Shown here: piece after piece, positions 47,993 through 63,619 of the stretch
Position numbering within the stretch: position 1 is the first letter of the stretch
Layout of the letters: every line of letters begins with the position of its first letter
Assembly: GCF_901709675.1 (NCBI RefSeq)
Contig: NC_051097.1
Location: forward strand, 7,976,039 to 8,040,038
Direction of reading: 5' to 3'
Origin: Syngnathus acus
Lineage: Eukaryota; Chordata; Actinopteri; Syngnathiformes; Syngnathidae
Length of the DNA: 64,000 bases
Made by a program: the position numbers and the translations under genes
The notes under the pieces: generated by a model
What the model was told of the DNA's origin: nothing
Database searches by the model: none
The model's input: only the letters and a program-made list of their open reading frames with translations

Positions 47993-50672
47993 GGCGGGGA
48001 GTAGGACTGAGTGATTATGGGGAAAAAATAATAATCACAATTATTTTGATTGATATTGAAATCACCATTCCTAAACAGGACTATTCATTAATTTCAAGAC
48101 TTAGCATTCATTCAACAAAAAAAAACCTCCACTTTAAATACCAGCCAGAAGATACGGCTCGTCATTAATTTGATTTATTATTGTTTTATTTCATCAAAAT
48201 CTTACTCTGGATATTAACTGAATTGTTAATAGTAATTGTAGCAGTAATGCTAATGATAGTACTAAAAGTAGTGGTATGGCAGCTAGGTATTTTTCCTATT
48301 TGATGACCTGATTACTTGTTATGGCTTTATTATGGTGACCTACTAATCTAGCTCTTATCAGCATTGCAGTTTTTTTTTAAATCCTACTTCCTCCTCTAAT
48401 GTCAACAAAACCATTAACCTGGAATATCACCCACAACAAAGATATATACATACACACATTAATGTTAACGATAAACCTTTAGTATTTCAATAAGTGCCTA
48501 GGAAGTGGACAGTATTTGTGACAGCATACTCTTATTAGTCAGTTTCAATGCATTAATATTTTCAAAGAACCTGTAAATAAAGAAGAGAATAATTCTTTTG
48601 ATGTTCCTCATACCTTAAATTGAATGTTGCAATGCCGTGGTCCCCTCAGCCCTTTACTCCTGCATGGACTGACCCCTCAGCTTCCTCATTGTAGTTATAA
48701 TGTAACGCACTCAAGTGTGTGCACATGTAAATGTGTGTGTTTGCATATGTGTGTGTAGTAGCAGTTGTCGTAAGTGCAAGTACCCCGCGTCAACTACCGG
48801 TAAACCAGAGGCAATACATCATGGCGGACGCCCACTATAAAATATAAATCGACTCACTGTGTATTTTATGATGTCTATGTTTGCATGTGCAAAAAAATGA
48901 GATTTTCCTCAGAGAGGAGGAAGATACATTTGAAGAAATACTACAATATAGATTATGAAATCTACTTCAAAGTGTGTTCTAACCTTTGTCTGACATAAAA
49001 ACTAGTCTTCTGTTACCTAAATGACTTCTTAAATATGCAAATGAATGCCACTTACCCAGTCAGTGAATTGATAAATCAATCTGAGGCTTCTGGATGCGGA
49101 GCTTGAGCATCAACAAATGATTGGAAAAGTCCTTCTCGGAAGACGCACCGACACTTGAGGGATCCTGTTCCCATCTTGTCGTCCAATCAGAGCGTCCGAA
49201 ACCTGTCACCTCTTTGGGGCCCATAAGCACACACCCTTGGGGAGAAATAAAAAAAATGAAAAAACTGTTTAAAAGAATGACACTTGGTGTAAATATAAGT
49301 GTAAAAGTACATCCGGTAGAAATAATGAGTGATTAAAAAAATATAGATTCGAGCGGTGGAGGTTGGTGAGACACGGCGGGTAGGCAGACGTGTTGTGGCA
49401 AGTCGTCATCCATTCGACACCGATTGGCAATGATGCAACCAAGCAATGCGGGGCCTGACGGAAAATTGACGGCAGTAAACAAGTGATGCAATTGTGCACC
49501 ATGAAATCGCCCATGATTCAATTCACCGTAACACTTTGGCCAGTGTTACGCCAGGCTGACATACAAATACGGTACGGTTAGATTGAATTCAATTTACCTT
49601 TGGCGGTTGTCTTCCGAAATTGTTCAAAGCCTCCCCTCCGGCTAGCTGTCCAGTTACAAAGGATAAAAAAATGATAGTTTTACTTTGAGCGGATTTGAAC
49701 ACAACACATGAAGCCAATATAAAACTCACCGTAAGATGTTGAAGACTAATATTAGTGCCGTACTGATGAGACGAGAGGTCTTGCCTTATACTGCACTTTT
49801 TTAACAATAAATTCAAGCAGCTTGTTCAAAAATAAAAAGAATGCTAGGACGCCTTGTTACCCTGTTTGCTCGTATTTATTATTTTACATTTCATTCGTAG
49901 TTGAAGTACTTGTGATAGAAAGCAGATGGGAGGGGGAAAACGTTTCACTCACATTATGTACTTTGAGCAGCAAAAAAAACAACAACTAAACATTCAGCGC
50001 TTCATAACTGTTATATGCTGACATCCCAGCAGTACCTTGCTTGTATACACTTACAGCTTAGTAATATTTTTTTTTACTGTCAGAAACAAACTAAATAGCT
50101 AAATCGTTTCTGATAAAAGTATTGGAGGGCTACACGATTAGCTACATTTCTCCAGAGGTTCAACATTGTGGGCCATGCAGTCACAAAGAGGACAAAAGAG
50201 GAGAAATTGGCATTATGAAAAGAGCCAAAAAGGTGTTTTGAAACATTTCCCAAACGAGTGGATTCCACTTTCCTCGGCGTGCAAACTTTCCAATCTCTCT
50301 TCTCGGCCTCTCCATCAACGTTAGCTTGGAGGTTGAACTTCCCCCACCACCGTCATCATCTCACACAAAAACATCGAACATGCTACTTGAATATAAAAAC
50401 CTTGCTGTTTAACGAAAAAGAAACTCCAACCAGAGTCTAAGTAGAATTTGTATGATAGGTGGAAGAGTAAACTTTGTTTTAGATGAAAAGCCCAAACTTT
50501 AAAAAAAGAGTATAGAATCTTTGGAGAGCTCGGAGTGTTTCTCCCTCTTGTAGTGCACAATTAGCTTGTGGAGTGGAGGCGTTACGAATTGCAGTCAAGG
50601 GGTGTAGAAAAAAGGTGCATGGCTGCCACAGAGGGTCAGTCGGGTAAACAACGACGTCGAGTCTCACAGAGG
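47993..50672. other. Intergenic: GPCR 5' side and sapcd2 3' UTR
   Basis: No coding potential. A minus-strand AATAAA (plus TTTATT 49875-49880), about 800 bases past the sapcd2 stop, is a candidate end of sapcd2. A perfect 9-bp inverted repeat lies at 49527-49550. The 48000-49100 part is AT-rich and may include GPCR 5' exons I could not define. Confidence 0.4.
49527..49550. repeat. Perfect inverted repeat
   Basis: CGTAACACT (49527-49535), a 6-nt loop, then AGTGTTACG (49542-49550). Confidence 0.6.
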
Positions 50673-53600
50673 TCAGATGAAGGTGGAGTCCATGGTGCTG
50701 GTGTCCTGGACGCTGCGCGAACGCGCCTCAAATAGCTGCTTGATCAGCGACGACTTCTCCTGCTCCAGCTGGGCGATGCGCTTGCTCTTCTCTGTCACCT
50801 CCTTCGTGAAGGAGAAGGAAAGGATATAAAACTCAAGTGGCCCAAAAAAAAACCACCAATGTAGAATTGGACTTTGGGGAACCTGTGTGAGGAGTCTGTT
50901 CTGGTCCTTCAGTCTCAGGATGGCTTGTGGTGGAGCAGGAACCGGAGGCTGCGGGGTGGTAGAGTGCCCTGCCGTCTGACCGCCACTGGAAGGGAAGGAC
51001 GACTGCGAAAAGGAAAACGCAATTATTAAAAAAAAAAATGTGGTGGACTGGAACGGATGAATTGCATTTCAATTCATTTCAATGGAGAAAGCTGATTTGG
51101 GATAAAAGTCCTGGTCTCAGAATTGATTCTCACCATTCCAGTGCAGCAAATGAGGTCATTGAGGCACCGGTTGACTTCCTGTAGTTTGGGAATAAGGATG
51201 TTGATGCGACTCTGGTTGGCTTCAGTGAAAAAGTCCTAATAAAAAAAAAGATTTGGAAAAAGACGTTGATATTCCCTGTTAGATGTGCAATGGAGGGTTT
51301 GAATTATTCTGGCTCTTGACTCACCGTGCTTTGGGAATTCTGCCCCACCTGCCGCTGTCTCTCAGTGACATTATGGATCTGGCCCTGGTACCAGTCCCTG
51401 GCACGCTCCACCACCTCCAGGCCCGCCAGCAAGGAGTCCTTCTCCTGCTCCAGCTCCTTCATCTGCTTCAGCTGGAAAACACAAATGAGCTCTTTGAAAA
51501 GATGCAAACTCCACGTCGTCGCCTCCTTTGTGAAGACGGCGCGGACAAAGACGCCGAGTCCGACTGAATCCCCAACAATGTCGAGAGGAGCCATCGGTCC
51601 GGCGTCATGGCAACCGCGCGGCAACCTAAGAATGGAGTAAATAGCCAGCGCCTCAATTCTGGCTTGCCCTCAGTGTCTATGAGAGTTGTGCTGACCTGGC
51701 TGTCGACGCTGCACAGTCCCTGGCTGGCCTCAACGCTGGCATTCGGCCACCCCCGAACACCCCCCCCCCCCCGCCCCCCCTCCAACCCATGTTTAAACAA
51801 ATACATCAAAGTGGGTTGGACTCATCTTGGCCTGTGTCTAAATATGGCAGACGAGTGTGTTGATGGTGCGATCAGGGAGCTCGTGTCAATGAACGTGTAT
51901 CAAACAGAGAGTGGCGGCGGGTTGAAAATAGTCTGTGTGCCCCAGTTGGCACATAAATACACCCCCCCCCCCGACACACAGACACACACTGACAGCACAA
52001 CAGTTGCACAGTCTGCTTGACACAAAAGATGAAAAAGCAACGATACAACAGCGGATCAAAAGCGATCCCAGAATATTTAAACTTGCTTCTACAAAGCCCA
52101 AAAAAATCCTTACTTTAAACAGAACCAAGAAGTTGCCCCTCAACTCTCCCACCTGCGCCTACTCACCCACAGAAAAAAGTGCAGGGCCTTGCTGCTGTAC
52201 AGGCTGCTGCTGAGCGGGATGAAGACGGTGGTGTACGCGGCCCACACCGCCGTCCAGGCCGGGCCGGTGTCCTCCACCGGGCCCCTGAGCCTGACCCGGC
52301 TCGCTACCATCGGGGCAGCAAAGTCGGCCTCGGTGGGAGGGACGCGGGGAAGGGAGGGAGGAGGAGGGGGGGCAGGGAGGGGAGGAAGAGAAGGGGGGAG
52401 AAGGGGAGGAGGGGAGTCGGTTGGCCTCCTCGGACGCAGAGGCGAAGGAGATGCCGGCGGGGAGAAAGAAGATCAGGCATGCGAAGGAAGGTGGGAAAAT
52501 GGTGGAAGGCGAGGGGGGAGAGCGACGGACGGAGAGGAGGCAGGCATGCGCCGCTGAGGGGAGGGTGAAAGTTGCATTGGGGGGAGGAGACGAGGGTGGG
52601 AGTTGAACGGGGTAGCCAATAGGGACTTTTCTCTTGTTCTATTCACTTGTTTCTTTGTGACTCAACAACATGAAGTGGACAAAAAGCAGCTACTTTTGAC
52701 AGATTAGCATCACGGGTGAGATGGAGCCGCTCTGAGAAGGAGGTGCACGAAAAATAACACACATTGCGAGTCACACACTGACCATTTCGTAGTCCACTCC
52801 ATTGGTGATTGTGTGGCGCCTCTGCTCCTCCCGTCCGCGATTGGCTCGCCTGGAGACTCCGCTGAAGCCCGTCATGGACTCGCTTTGGGATCTGGGTAAA
52901 TTAGTTTTGGCAACACCTGGACACATGTGGAAAGGATGAGTTGGTTACTTGTAGCCAAAAACCAGGAAGGAGGAAAACGTTACCATTTGTCACCACACGA
53001 GGGCGCCATTCTAAATAGAGGGCCACAGTCGAATGTTATTTTCATCCATCCATCTTGAAAATACACATCTTTATAACTTTTATTATTTTACAATATCATG
53101 AAGAGTTTACTGTTGAAAATATCTGACTTTATTCTCTGATTAAAGAAACTTTCAGGAGGACATATTTTGTCAATTTTCCACATCATTTGATATTGCTACA
53201 AATTATTAATTGTTGGTAAATACACTGAAGTCAACCTCCAGGAGAAAGTGAAATTCTGGCAAGACTTTTTGGTGGGAGATTTGATAGCTGTCATGCTTTT
53301 GGCAAGGCCTGACCCCGGGCCCTGTAATCTGGAATAATCCTAGTAGGTTTGGCTGTATGTAAGAGATTACGGCACGGACAAGTGCTGCTCTGTCCGAAAC
53401 GACAGAAAGTATGAGGAGGCCCAAAACATGAAAATATATCTAGAATATTTTGATATGAAACCTCCGCAGCTCATGCCGCTTTGTTTAAATCAAATACACC
53501 TAAAAAGTCTGACCCAACGCACACTGCCGGGTGGAAAAATCTTTTGAAACTTTTCAAGTTTGCAGGGAATGAGAGAGTGTCACCCTCGAGGCAGACTAGC

Positions 53601-54810
53601 TGTGTGTGCGGCGATCAAATTTAACCCAGAGAGACTCATCGGGGGGTTGAACGTGTGTGACAGGCAGCCAGCGTGGTCGTGAGAGCGACCCGAGGAGACG
53701 CACAAGGGAGATAATGAGCAAGCGGGACTCCGAAAGCTTGACTTCCCTCACACCGGGGGAGAATTGACCATTGGTAGTCACGCAGCGCGAGGGCGAAGAA
53801 GGATGGGACATGTTTGACTGACCTTTGACCTGACCTGGCTTTAATGACAGCAATAACTTGATTTACAACAAGCTGAAAATGAGACATTTTAAAAGCATGC
53901 AGCATACGTGAGAAGTGTGTTGTCAAAACAATAAATAAATAAGAATAATCTTTTTTTTTTTTTTTAAATTCACAATGCATTAATTGCATTAACTGCATTA
54001 TAATATTCATGATGGATGCTTCCCTCCACCTAGATTTTCATTCATAACAGGTAGAGATGGCTTCGGGTTGGACATACTTGGCCCTTGTAGCTGTGGTGAC
54101 TCCAGGGCCAGCGACTCGATGGACCTCACCCGGCTCTGCTGCTGCTGGGGTGCCTTCGAGACCTGACCCGGCTCCACCCGGTAAGACCCACCGGCCTCCT
54201 GAGGGGCCGGGATCCGTTCCAGACTCCGACCAGGTCTTTCATACCCTGCACCGTATCTTGCCGGACCGCACGCGGGATGGCCCGCTCCCTCCTCCGGTCT
54301 GGTCCGGCTCAACAGGGAAGATGCACGGTGCGGCTGGATGTTGGTCACGTTGCTCGGCCCCAGCGGGCGTACCTTATTCTCCACCCGGCTGCATGCAGAC
54401 CTCGGGGCGGGCTGTGGAGGGACGGCCGCTTGCACCTTCAGATGACATCGGTTCTCCGGATTAAGCATGGAGTAGCGCAGCCCCGCCACGAAGCGCTCGA
54501 ACGTGAGGCAGCCATGCGGAGGGGTGACCCGGCGGAGGCAGCTCAACACCCCGCCGGGTAACTCCCGAGTGTCAGCGCCTTGCCAGCGGCTCTCGATCTC
54601 AGATATGTGGACGTAACCCCGACCCGCGTCGTCCAGGATGTCAAACAGGGTCCGCAGGCTGTGAAGAAACGCTTTGGGCAGTCCGTCCGTGGAATAATCT
54701 CCCTCTTTCGGTTGCGTTTTTGCAGGAAATGTGTCTTTCCTGGGTCCAACTGGTCCATAAATTGCCGAACCGCTCATTTTGCTGCCTTGCTCCGTGGCTA
54801 TCAAAGCCAT
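50673..54810 (-). CDS. sapcd2: Suppressor APC domain-containing protein 2
   Basis: Six exons: 54030-54810, 52783-52916, 51325-51471, 51134-51235, 50883-51002, 50673-50801, giving 470 residues. SAPCD2 is a cortical/apical protein that affects spindle orientation by competing with NuMA for LGN (known from mammals). Layout: EF-hand-like N-domain ~45-120 (FLHSLRTLFDILDDAGRGYV, IESRWQGADTRELP, CLTFERFVAGLRYSML), a low-complexity linker, then SRSQSES-type and RRHTITNGVDYEM, a coiled-coil LKQMKELEQEKDSLLAGLEV, IPKLQEVNRCLNDLI, RLLTQEVTEKSKRIAQLEQE and the family's conserved C-terminus DSTFI. All junctions keep frame. I start at ATG 54810 (MALIATEQG, GTCATGG context); a second in-frame Met 11 codons on is possible. 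The 1.3-kb intron 52782-51472 contains a candidate cassette exon. Confidence 0.94.
52167..52328 (-). CDS. Candidate 162-nt in-frame cassette exon in sapcd2
   Basis: On the minus strand, a long C/T-rich tract ends in ACCGAG|GCC at 52328, followed by 54 stop-free codons and then CTGTGG|GTGAGT (donor after 52167). The neighbouring sapcd2 exons abut in phase 0 and the candidate is 162 nt (54 x 3), so inclusion would keep the frame. The peptide runs ADFAAPMVASRVRLRGPV at the start and has a hydrophobic, aromatic end (YTTVFIPLSSSLY...LHFFLW). It is absent from the SAPCD2 sequence I know. It could equally be an alternative first exon (internal ATG) or chance. Confidence 0.35.
52330..52612. repeat. 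Purine-rich (GGGA/GGAG) tract
   Basis: About 280 bases dominated by G and A on the plus strand, inside a sapcd2 intron. On the transcribed minus strand it is a very long polypyrimidine stretch. Candidate for triplex/H-DNA or G-quadruplex structure. Confidence 0.8.
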
Positions 54811-56717
54811 GACTGAAGTCCGAGTCGAGTCCTTCCAGTTAGCATGAAACACCACGAGCCTTTCAGAGCAAAAAAAGTCTCAATAATTAAACGAAACACA
54901 AACCTGGACTAAATTTAAACTATCGCGTGTATTTTCTGAGGTAGTTGCAAGTCTTCAATGTCATGTTTGATTCCGCGATGACTAGCGAAAGTTCACTTTT
55001 TAATCGTCCCGTGTGTGAATCCACTCCCGTGGAGTCCAGCACCGCCCTTCAAACCTATGTGCGCGAGCGCTCCAGCCCGCTGATTGGTCGAGGCGTGCCA
55101 CAACCGAGCGCTGATTGGCGGAGAGCAGACGTAAATTCCAGTTTGAGTTGCTTTGTGTTCATATATTCATACTGGGACGTTATTCATATCGGGTCTTTTT
55201 TTTCTTTCGATATTTGAAAAACGTTGCCAGTACTCAAGACAAAGAATAACCCAACCCGAATGAATCCTTTCACTTTTATTTGAATCTGTGAAAAATATTA
55301 TTTTATGACACTATTATTATTATTACAGCATAATATTATTTTATAAGACTATTTTTATTAGTGTTATTTTGCACATTTTCCCCCAAAACTGCAATCCTAC
55401 CTACTGAGGCATCGTGTAACTAACACTAGCAAAAATGTTTTTTGCTTTTCCTCTGAATATATTTCTTGTCAGTCTTCATGAGTCACTTATGCTACATCAT
55501 CCCAACTTGTTGGGGCTTGAACACTCGCTCTGCTTCCATGTATTTTGTAAACGGCCCAGAGTGACTCATGTTGGAACAACAGTGAATTCTCTATCAGGCA
55601 AACCCTGCCCATTTTCCTGTCTTATCAAAAAATATTGGAAATGTCCGACTGTGATGCCCCAAGGATGTCAATCAACAGTCACCTTCACCTAATCAATCAT
55701 GCGCTGGTTATTCTGGTCAAAAAATAAAATGGGTGAGCATCGATCATGGCTGTGGGCTGCGCAAATGACCAAGCAGCCTCAATGTGTGTTTTGCTGGTTT
55801 GCATTGGGCTGTCTGAGCGAATGAGCCGCTGTTATATAACCCAAGAAATAAAAAAAAGTGAAGAACAGAAAGAGACGAGAGGTCAGAGCGAGATAGCTCA
55901 ACTCCGTCCCGTCTCTCCTCTTCTGCTGTCATGCACACACACTCGCGATCTAATTGGGTGCAAGGACTGTACGCATTTGAGCTTTTTTCTAGACAGTGTC
56001 AAAGGAATAACAGTGGGATGTGCTCTCCAGTCACATTTCCACTCTTTAGTTCCCTTGTTACTTCTCCTCTTTCTCCCAACAGGCTTTGATCAGATTTGAG
56101 TCACTGCGATGGGAGGATGAGAGCAATGACATTGACATTCCCTTTTTCCAATTTGTATTCGGTTAGTCCTGTCACTGCTGGCAGCTCAGGGAGTTGTCGA
56201 TTTGGCATGTTCTCGGGGTATTAAAGCATGAACTTTGGTCACTGCCTTCACATCTCTTGAAAAACAGAGAACATGTGGACGTTTTGTTTTATCGGACTGC
56301 TAATCCCAGTGGAGTCTCATTGTTGATCATTCACCGAGCGATGCTGCAGAATAAAATGTCGTACGGAGCCAAGAAATACATTCCAAAAAATGTAATACCA
56401 GATCATAAGCTTAACATCTGACAAAAAAAGAGCCACACTAAATCCTAACCTTCAGTGTATCAGTTTATCCTCACATTAATGATGCTATGAAGTCTGAAAG
56501 CACAGTTTGTTACTCTTTATACACTTGCATGATGGTTAATAATGTTCAAATGTGATTTAAAACATTGCAAGTACACATCATGAAGGTTGTTAGAGTGTTT
56601 ACGGTTTGACCATTTGTTATATATTATATTTCCTATGTGAAAAATCGTACTTGGAGGTAGACAAGCATTCCGGAAGAGATAAGCTCGACTTTGCAACATT
56701 GTTCTTTTTAAAAGATT
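54811..56717. other. sapcd2 promoter and intergenic region
   Basis: Two inverted CCAAT boxes (ATTGG at 55083-55087 and 55114-55118), about 270-300 bases upstream of the sapcd2 start, in a GC-richer patch, look like its promoter. From 55200 to 56700 I see AT-rich sequence without a believable exon; the right end should hold the tmem141 3' UTR. Confidence 0.45.
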
Positions 56718-57740
<1,023 letters not shown>

Positions 57741-60157
57741 TTTGTGTTAAAATATGAAGTTTAAAGTTATTTCTTGGATAATAACATTGGATTTTGTTAA
57801 CATTACGTCCCACCCAAAACCCGGAAGTCATCAGAGCCTTGCAAAACAGTAAAAGGGTCCGGAAAAACTAGGGCGACGCTTACAGACCGGCGGTGGTACT
57901 GCACCTTTTCGCACATCAAATTCGTTTTTGAAAATGAGCTATACTATACTATGGAAAAGTGACTTTTGATTTGGATTTTTTTTTCTTTTTTAAGTTAACT
58001 TAGTTTTAAGTAAGTGTTGATCAAATCCAGTCAAAACTTGTTTTGGACGCTGACAGGCCAGCCTTCCTTCTGAACAGACAATTGAATGAGGTTCAATTTT
58101 TTATTTGACCATCAGTTTACATAGGAAAAGCAACTGTGTTATCGCCCAACTCTAGTCACATATTGTAGCTCTTATTTTCTAAGTGATTCATTTTCATAGT
58201 CTTACAAAACAAAAAACTGTGCGGGGGGCATAGCCGAAATCACACCCCGTCTAGGACAAACGCGCTAACATGGGAGCAGAGTTTTAGTGCAGTGGTGAAA
58301 ACCTGTTCACGCACACATACAAAATACACAATCAATGAGTCGCATGTCAACGTGGGACAAATGCTCCAAGTGTCTGGACTCCTCAGCGAGGACACACTAA
58401 GCAGGTGCATTGTGGAGGAAGGCAAAAAAGTTGACACACAACAAACAAGGAGGTGGTTCACTTTGTAAAAAGTCTCCAAAATCAAACAGAAGGGGCGGGA
58501 GATTCAAGTTTTTAGACGCTGTAGAAGATTTCAATTAACAGTGTTGAGAAAACCTGGAAGGGCTGCGGAAAAACAATCAAGTAGTACGCCGCTCAAAACC
58601 ATTCCAAAGCTGAAAAAGATCTCATATTGTCCGTCCACTTCAGTTTGCCTTCAAATATCACCACCGCTAAATAGGTTTTCACAAATATTTTAAATAAATA
58701 GAGCTCCATTGATAGAACGTCTCGCCCAAAATATCCCCCAGACACACATACACACATAAGAATAATGATGGAAGGACTTAAATCATAAGAGACAGCATCC
58801 GTCCATTGTCATTTAAACCAAGCATTATTTCTTGCAGTTAATTAGCGACGCCAAACAAAAGCATCAATCTCCAAAAAGCTTGTTACAGAGAAAAAAAAAA
58901 GAGGGTGTTCCAAAAAAGTCTGACTTCATTTTGTGGACTACAAGCCAATTGTCACCTAAATCTCAAATTTCATCGAAATGTGTAAAAAAATACTTGAATC
59001 ACATTCACAAGTATCGAAAAGGCATTTGTGAGTCAGAATACGCTCAAACCCAGTCAATCAAACAAGAGTGGAAATACAAATTGACCAACTGGAAAGCAGA
59101 TTGACTCCCAAAAAATTGACAAGAAAAAAAGCAGAAGGCAAAATGGAAGACGCGTCATGTCACAGGCATATTGAATATCTGTTCCAAAGTTGATAGTTTG
59201 AATATATTGTTAGAATTCTGATATATATTTACTGATAAGATTCATCTCATTAGGCTAATGGTATAATTGCTCAAGTCAATTCTAATGTTACAGTATGACT
59301 AAAAAGTGTGCTCACTAAAAATGTTGCCTTGCCTTAAATCAAAGGAACTGGACTCTTCTTGTTGAATATATTTTTGCCTTACAATCTGAAAACGTTGAAA
59401 AAAAAGACTCAGGCAATTATACCCTTTACACTAACGCTATGTGCAAAGATGTCAAATTTTTCAGAACACCCTTCTTTACCATTTATTCTTAAAAAATATT
59501 CACCAGAGCCGTTCATAAATAGTGGAGGGATACACAAAGGTGAATTAAATAATGTAAATTTCATGTACCGTTGTCTGCAAGAAAAAAAAAAAAATCAGGA
59601 GATTTAAAAAAAAAAACAAAAAAAAAAAAAAACAATTCGGCAGCTACTTTCTTACAAAATAGTGAAAATGTCTAATTGGATTCCGTATAAAATTAAATTG
59701 GAATATGGCCCCTTTTGGAAGATGCGCAAACACACACACAGCCATAGAGTCCTTGGCAGAACATACAACGCACGCCGCACAAAATACTGTTAGTAGTGTG
59801 ATCCAATCCGAACAGAAGATGGCATCCGTATCCGAGCGCGGTCCAGTTGGTCGGCAAGACGAGTCGTTACCTCTCGCGTGCGAAACGATTAGCAGCAGCA
59901 GGTCGAGCTCGGAGGGCATCACCAACCCCCGAAAGAGGAAGAAAAAACAAAAAAAAAACTTTCCCTGTCGTCCATGTGAGAAGCAAGGGGAATTAAATGG
60001 CCGTGGAAGTGTACGCCGATGTCCGTTAATCACCAACTTCCAATCCACCAAGTGAGGCGAGCGCAATTGTCTCTGTGGTTTTAGTCTCTCGCCGTCCCCG
60101 TGCCCTCAACCCGCATATCAAAAGGCTTTTTGCCGCTCCCTCTTCCCCCTTTTGCAA
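57741..60157. other. tmem141 upstream region and zmynd19 3' UTR
   Basis: No protein-like frame. A minus-strand AATAAA (plus TTTATT 59482-59487), 670 bases past the zmynd19 stop, is a plausible poly(A) site. The right part (59640-60157) has A-runs and moderate-GC 3' UTR-like sequence. The tmem141 promoter should lie just right of 57740. Confidence 0.4.
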
Positions 60158-62119
<1,962 letters not shown>

Positions 62120-63256
62120 CAGGAGAGTGCGATGCGCTGGATCCAAACCGGTGTTAAACGTCGTTGGCGGGGGGAGGCAGCCCCCTAAAGCCCCGTTGCG
62201 TTGCCGTTTGGGTTAAGTGGCTCAACGTCAGGCGGGACTCCGGCTTTCTCCGGCGGCAGCCCGGCCTCGGTGACACCACTGTTGGCGCAGGGGAGGAGGG
62301 CGAGCTCCGAAGGGGGCGGGACGACAGCAGACTCGTTCTACTGGCCAATCAAAACGACCATTATGTTTTCTCAAAACATTAACTTCCGTATTTATATCCA
62401 ATGGGCATCGTGTACGGCCTAGCACCGCCTATATATTGCATTGCGTCATCACTCTCGTGACCGATCCCATCCATTTTCGCGGGGAAAGGGCGATAAATTG
62501 GGTGGGATTTGTCAAACACTTCACGTCTTTTATATTTTTTTGTGCACGTCAACGCTACAAATCAGCAATAGACGTCACGATGCATGACGTGTTGGTTTTG
62601 AAGCACTACTGACGCAGGTTTGAGGTGGTGCGCACACAGTCCAGCCTGTGCCTTCATGTCCACTCCAGAAGCTATAAGCAAGACCAAAATGCATCTCTTC
62701 TGTACAGCAGTGTTTTCAACCTCTGTTGAATCAAGGCACACATTTTGATGAAATCTCATGGAACACCATCAACAATACATAATAAGTATAAAGACTAGAT
62801 ACAATCAGTAGAACCCAAAATGGTTCTGTTTGGGACATGGGGTCTTGAAACTTTTGGGTTCGTCCTTTTATAATTATTGCCATGTCTACACAATTTTGTG
62901 TCGATTGATGAAAATGGTATTACTTATGAGGTATTTTCCCACTAACTTGCAAGGGACCTCTCATGAGTAAACTGTGTGTGTGGGGGGGGGAAGGGGTGGG
63001 GGGGGGTCTGTAATCTCCCCCCCCCCCCAATAAAATACAAATACGTTAACCACACACATATGCAGGTGCTTTGGTCTTCAACCTGATCATAATTAAAAAT
63101 TAGAATATTGATCATTTATTTAGTTATTTACATCTTGGACCAGGTCAACTTTACAAATAGCGCTGACATTTGTCTCACGACTTCCGGGTAGCGCTCACCT
63201 GTTACACCTGCGTTACAGCGCAGACTCAGCCGCGTCCTTAGACAACACCTGCTGCC
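62120..63256. promoter_or_regulatory. zmynd19 promoter side and bspry-like 5' region
   Basis: CCAAT boxes (about 62344 and 62399) and a TGCGTCATCAC CRE-like site (62443-62453) suggest the zmynd19 promoter. A hAT-end-like fragment starts at 62708 (CAGTGTTTTCAACC). G- and C-runs at 62980-63028 are low complexity. No other gene seen. Confidence 0.4.
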
Positions 63257-63619
63257 ATGATGACAGAAGAGCTGACCGATTTAACCGCAACGAAACCCGC
63301 CGTGGAAGTTAAAAGCGTGGCGATGAGCCCCACGGAGCAGCCAATATTCGCCGTGCTCGGGGCTGACCCCTCCGCAGCCCCGGGGAAGAAGTCAAACGGC
63401 GGGGCTAAGTCACCTCCTGCGACCGCTGTAATGGCCACCACCTCCGACACTGAGTCCGGGATCTTCTCCGGGGAGAGCGAAACGTGCGTGGAGCACGAGT
63501 GCGAGCTGGACTGGTTCTGCGTGACCGAGTTGAAGCTAATTTGCTCCCACTGCACCATAGTCGGCTCCTGCCACGGACACTCCGTGACGCCCCTGGAGAA
63601 CAGAGTCACTGCAGTCCGG
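63257..63619 (+). CDS. bspry: B-box zinc-finger protein, bspry-like, first coding exon (partial)
   Basis: An ATG at 63257 (or 63260) opens 121 codons ending at a donor CGG|GTCAGT (exon end 63619, phase 0); the gene leaves the window on the right. The first ~75 residues are a Ser/Ala/Thr-rich disordered leader. Then comes a B-box type 2 finger near 76-107: CVEH...WFCVTE...ICSHC...CHGH, with C-x2-H, C-x2-E, C-x2-C and H spacing intact, followed by PLENRVTAVR leading into what should be a coiled coil. WFC, the GxC-x-GH ending and the lack of a RING fit BSPRY; other RING-less TRIM-type proteins remain possible because the SPRY domain is off-window. Confidence 0.6.

Noticed and set aside
47546-48004. 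A 152-codon plus-strand open frame over the GPCR
   Set aside because: Mirror of the receptor's coding bias; no hydrophobic or domain signal.
51758-51780. C-run near 51763 (also 51961, 18720, 63010) as functional G4/C-tract elements
   Set aside because: Simple homopolymers of uncertain true length in assemblies; noted as low-complexity only.
52189-52557. A 122-codon plus-strand frame, Gly/Arg/Glu-rich
   Set aside because: Product of the purine tract; low complexity, no splice or start context.
54057-54464. A 135-codon plus-strand open frame over sapcd2 exon 1
   Set aside because: It is antisense to a well-supported GC-rich exon and has no family resemblance.
54811-54855. Extending sapcd2 upstream of the ATG at 54810
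   Set aside because: The frame is open but the only upstream start would be a GTG, not used for vertebrate initiation here.
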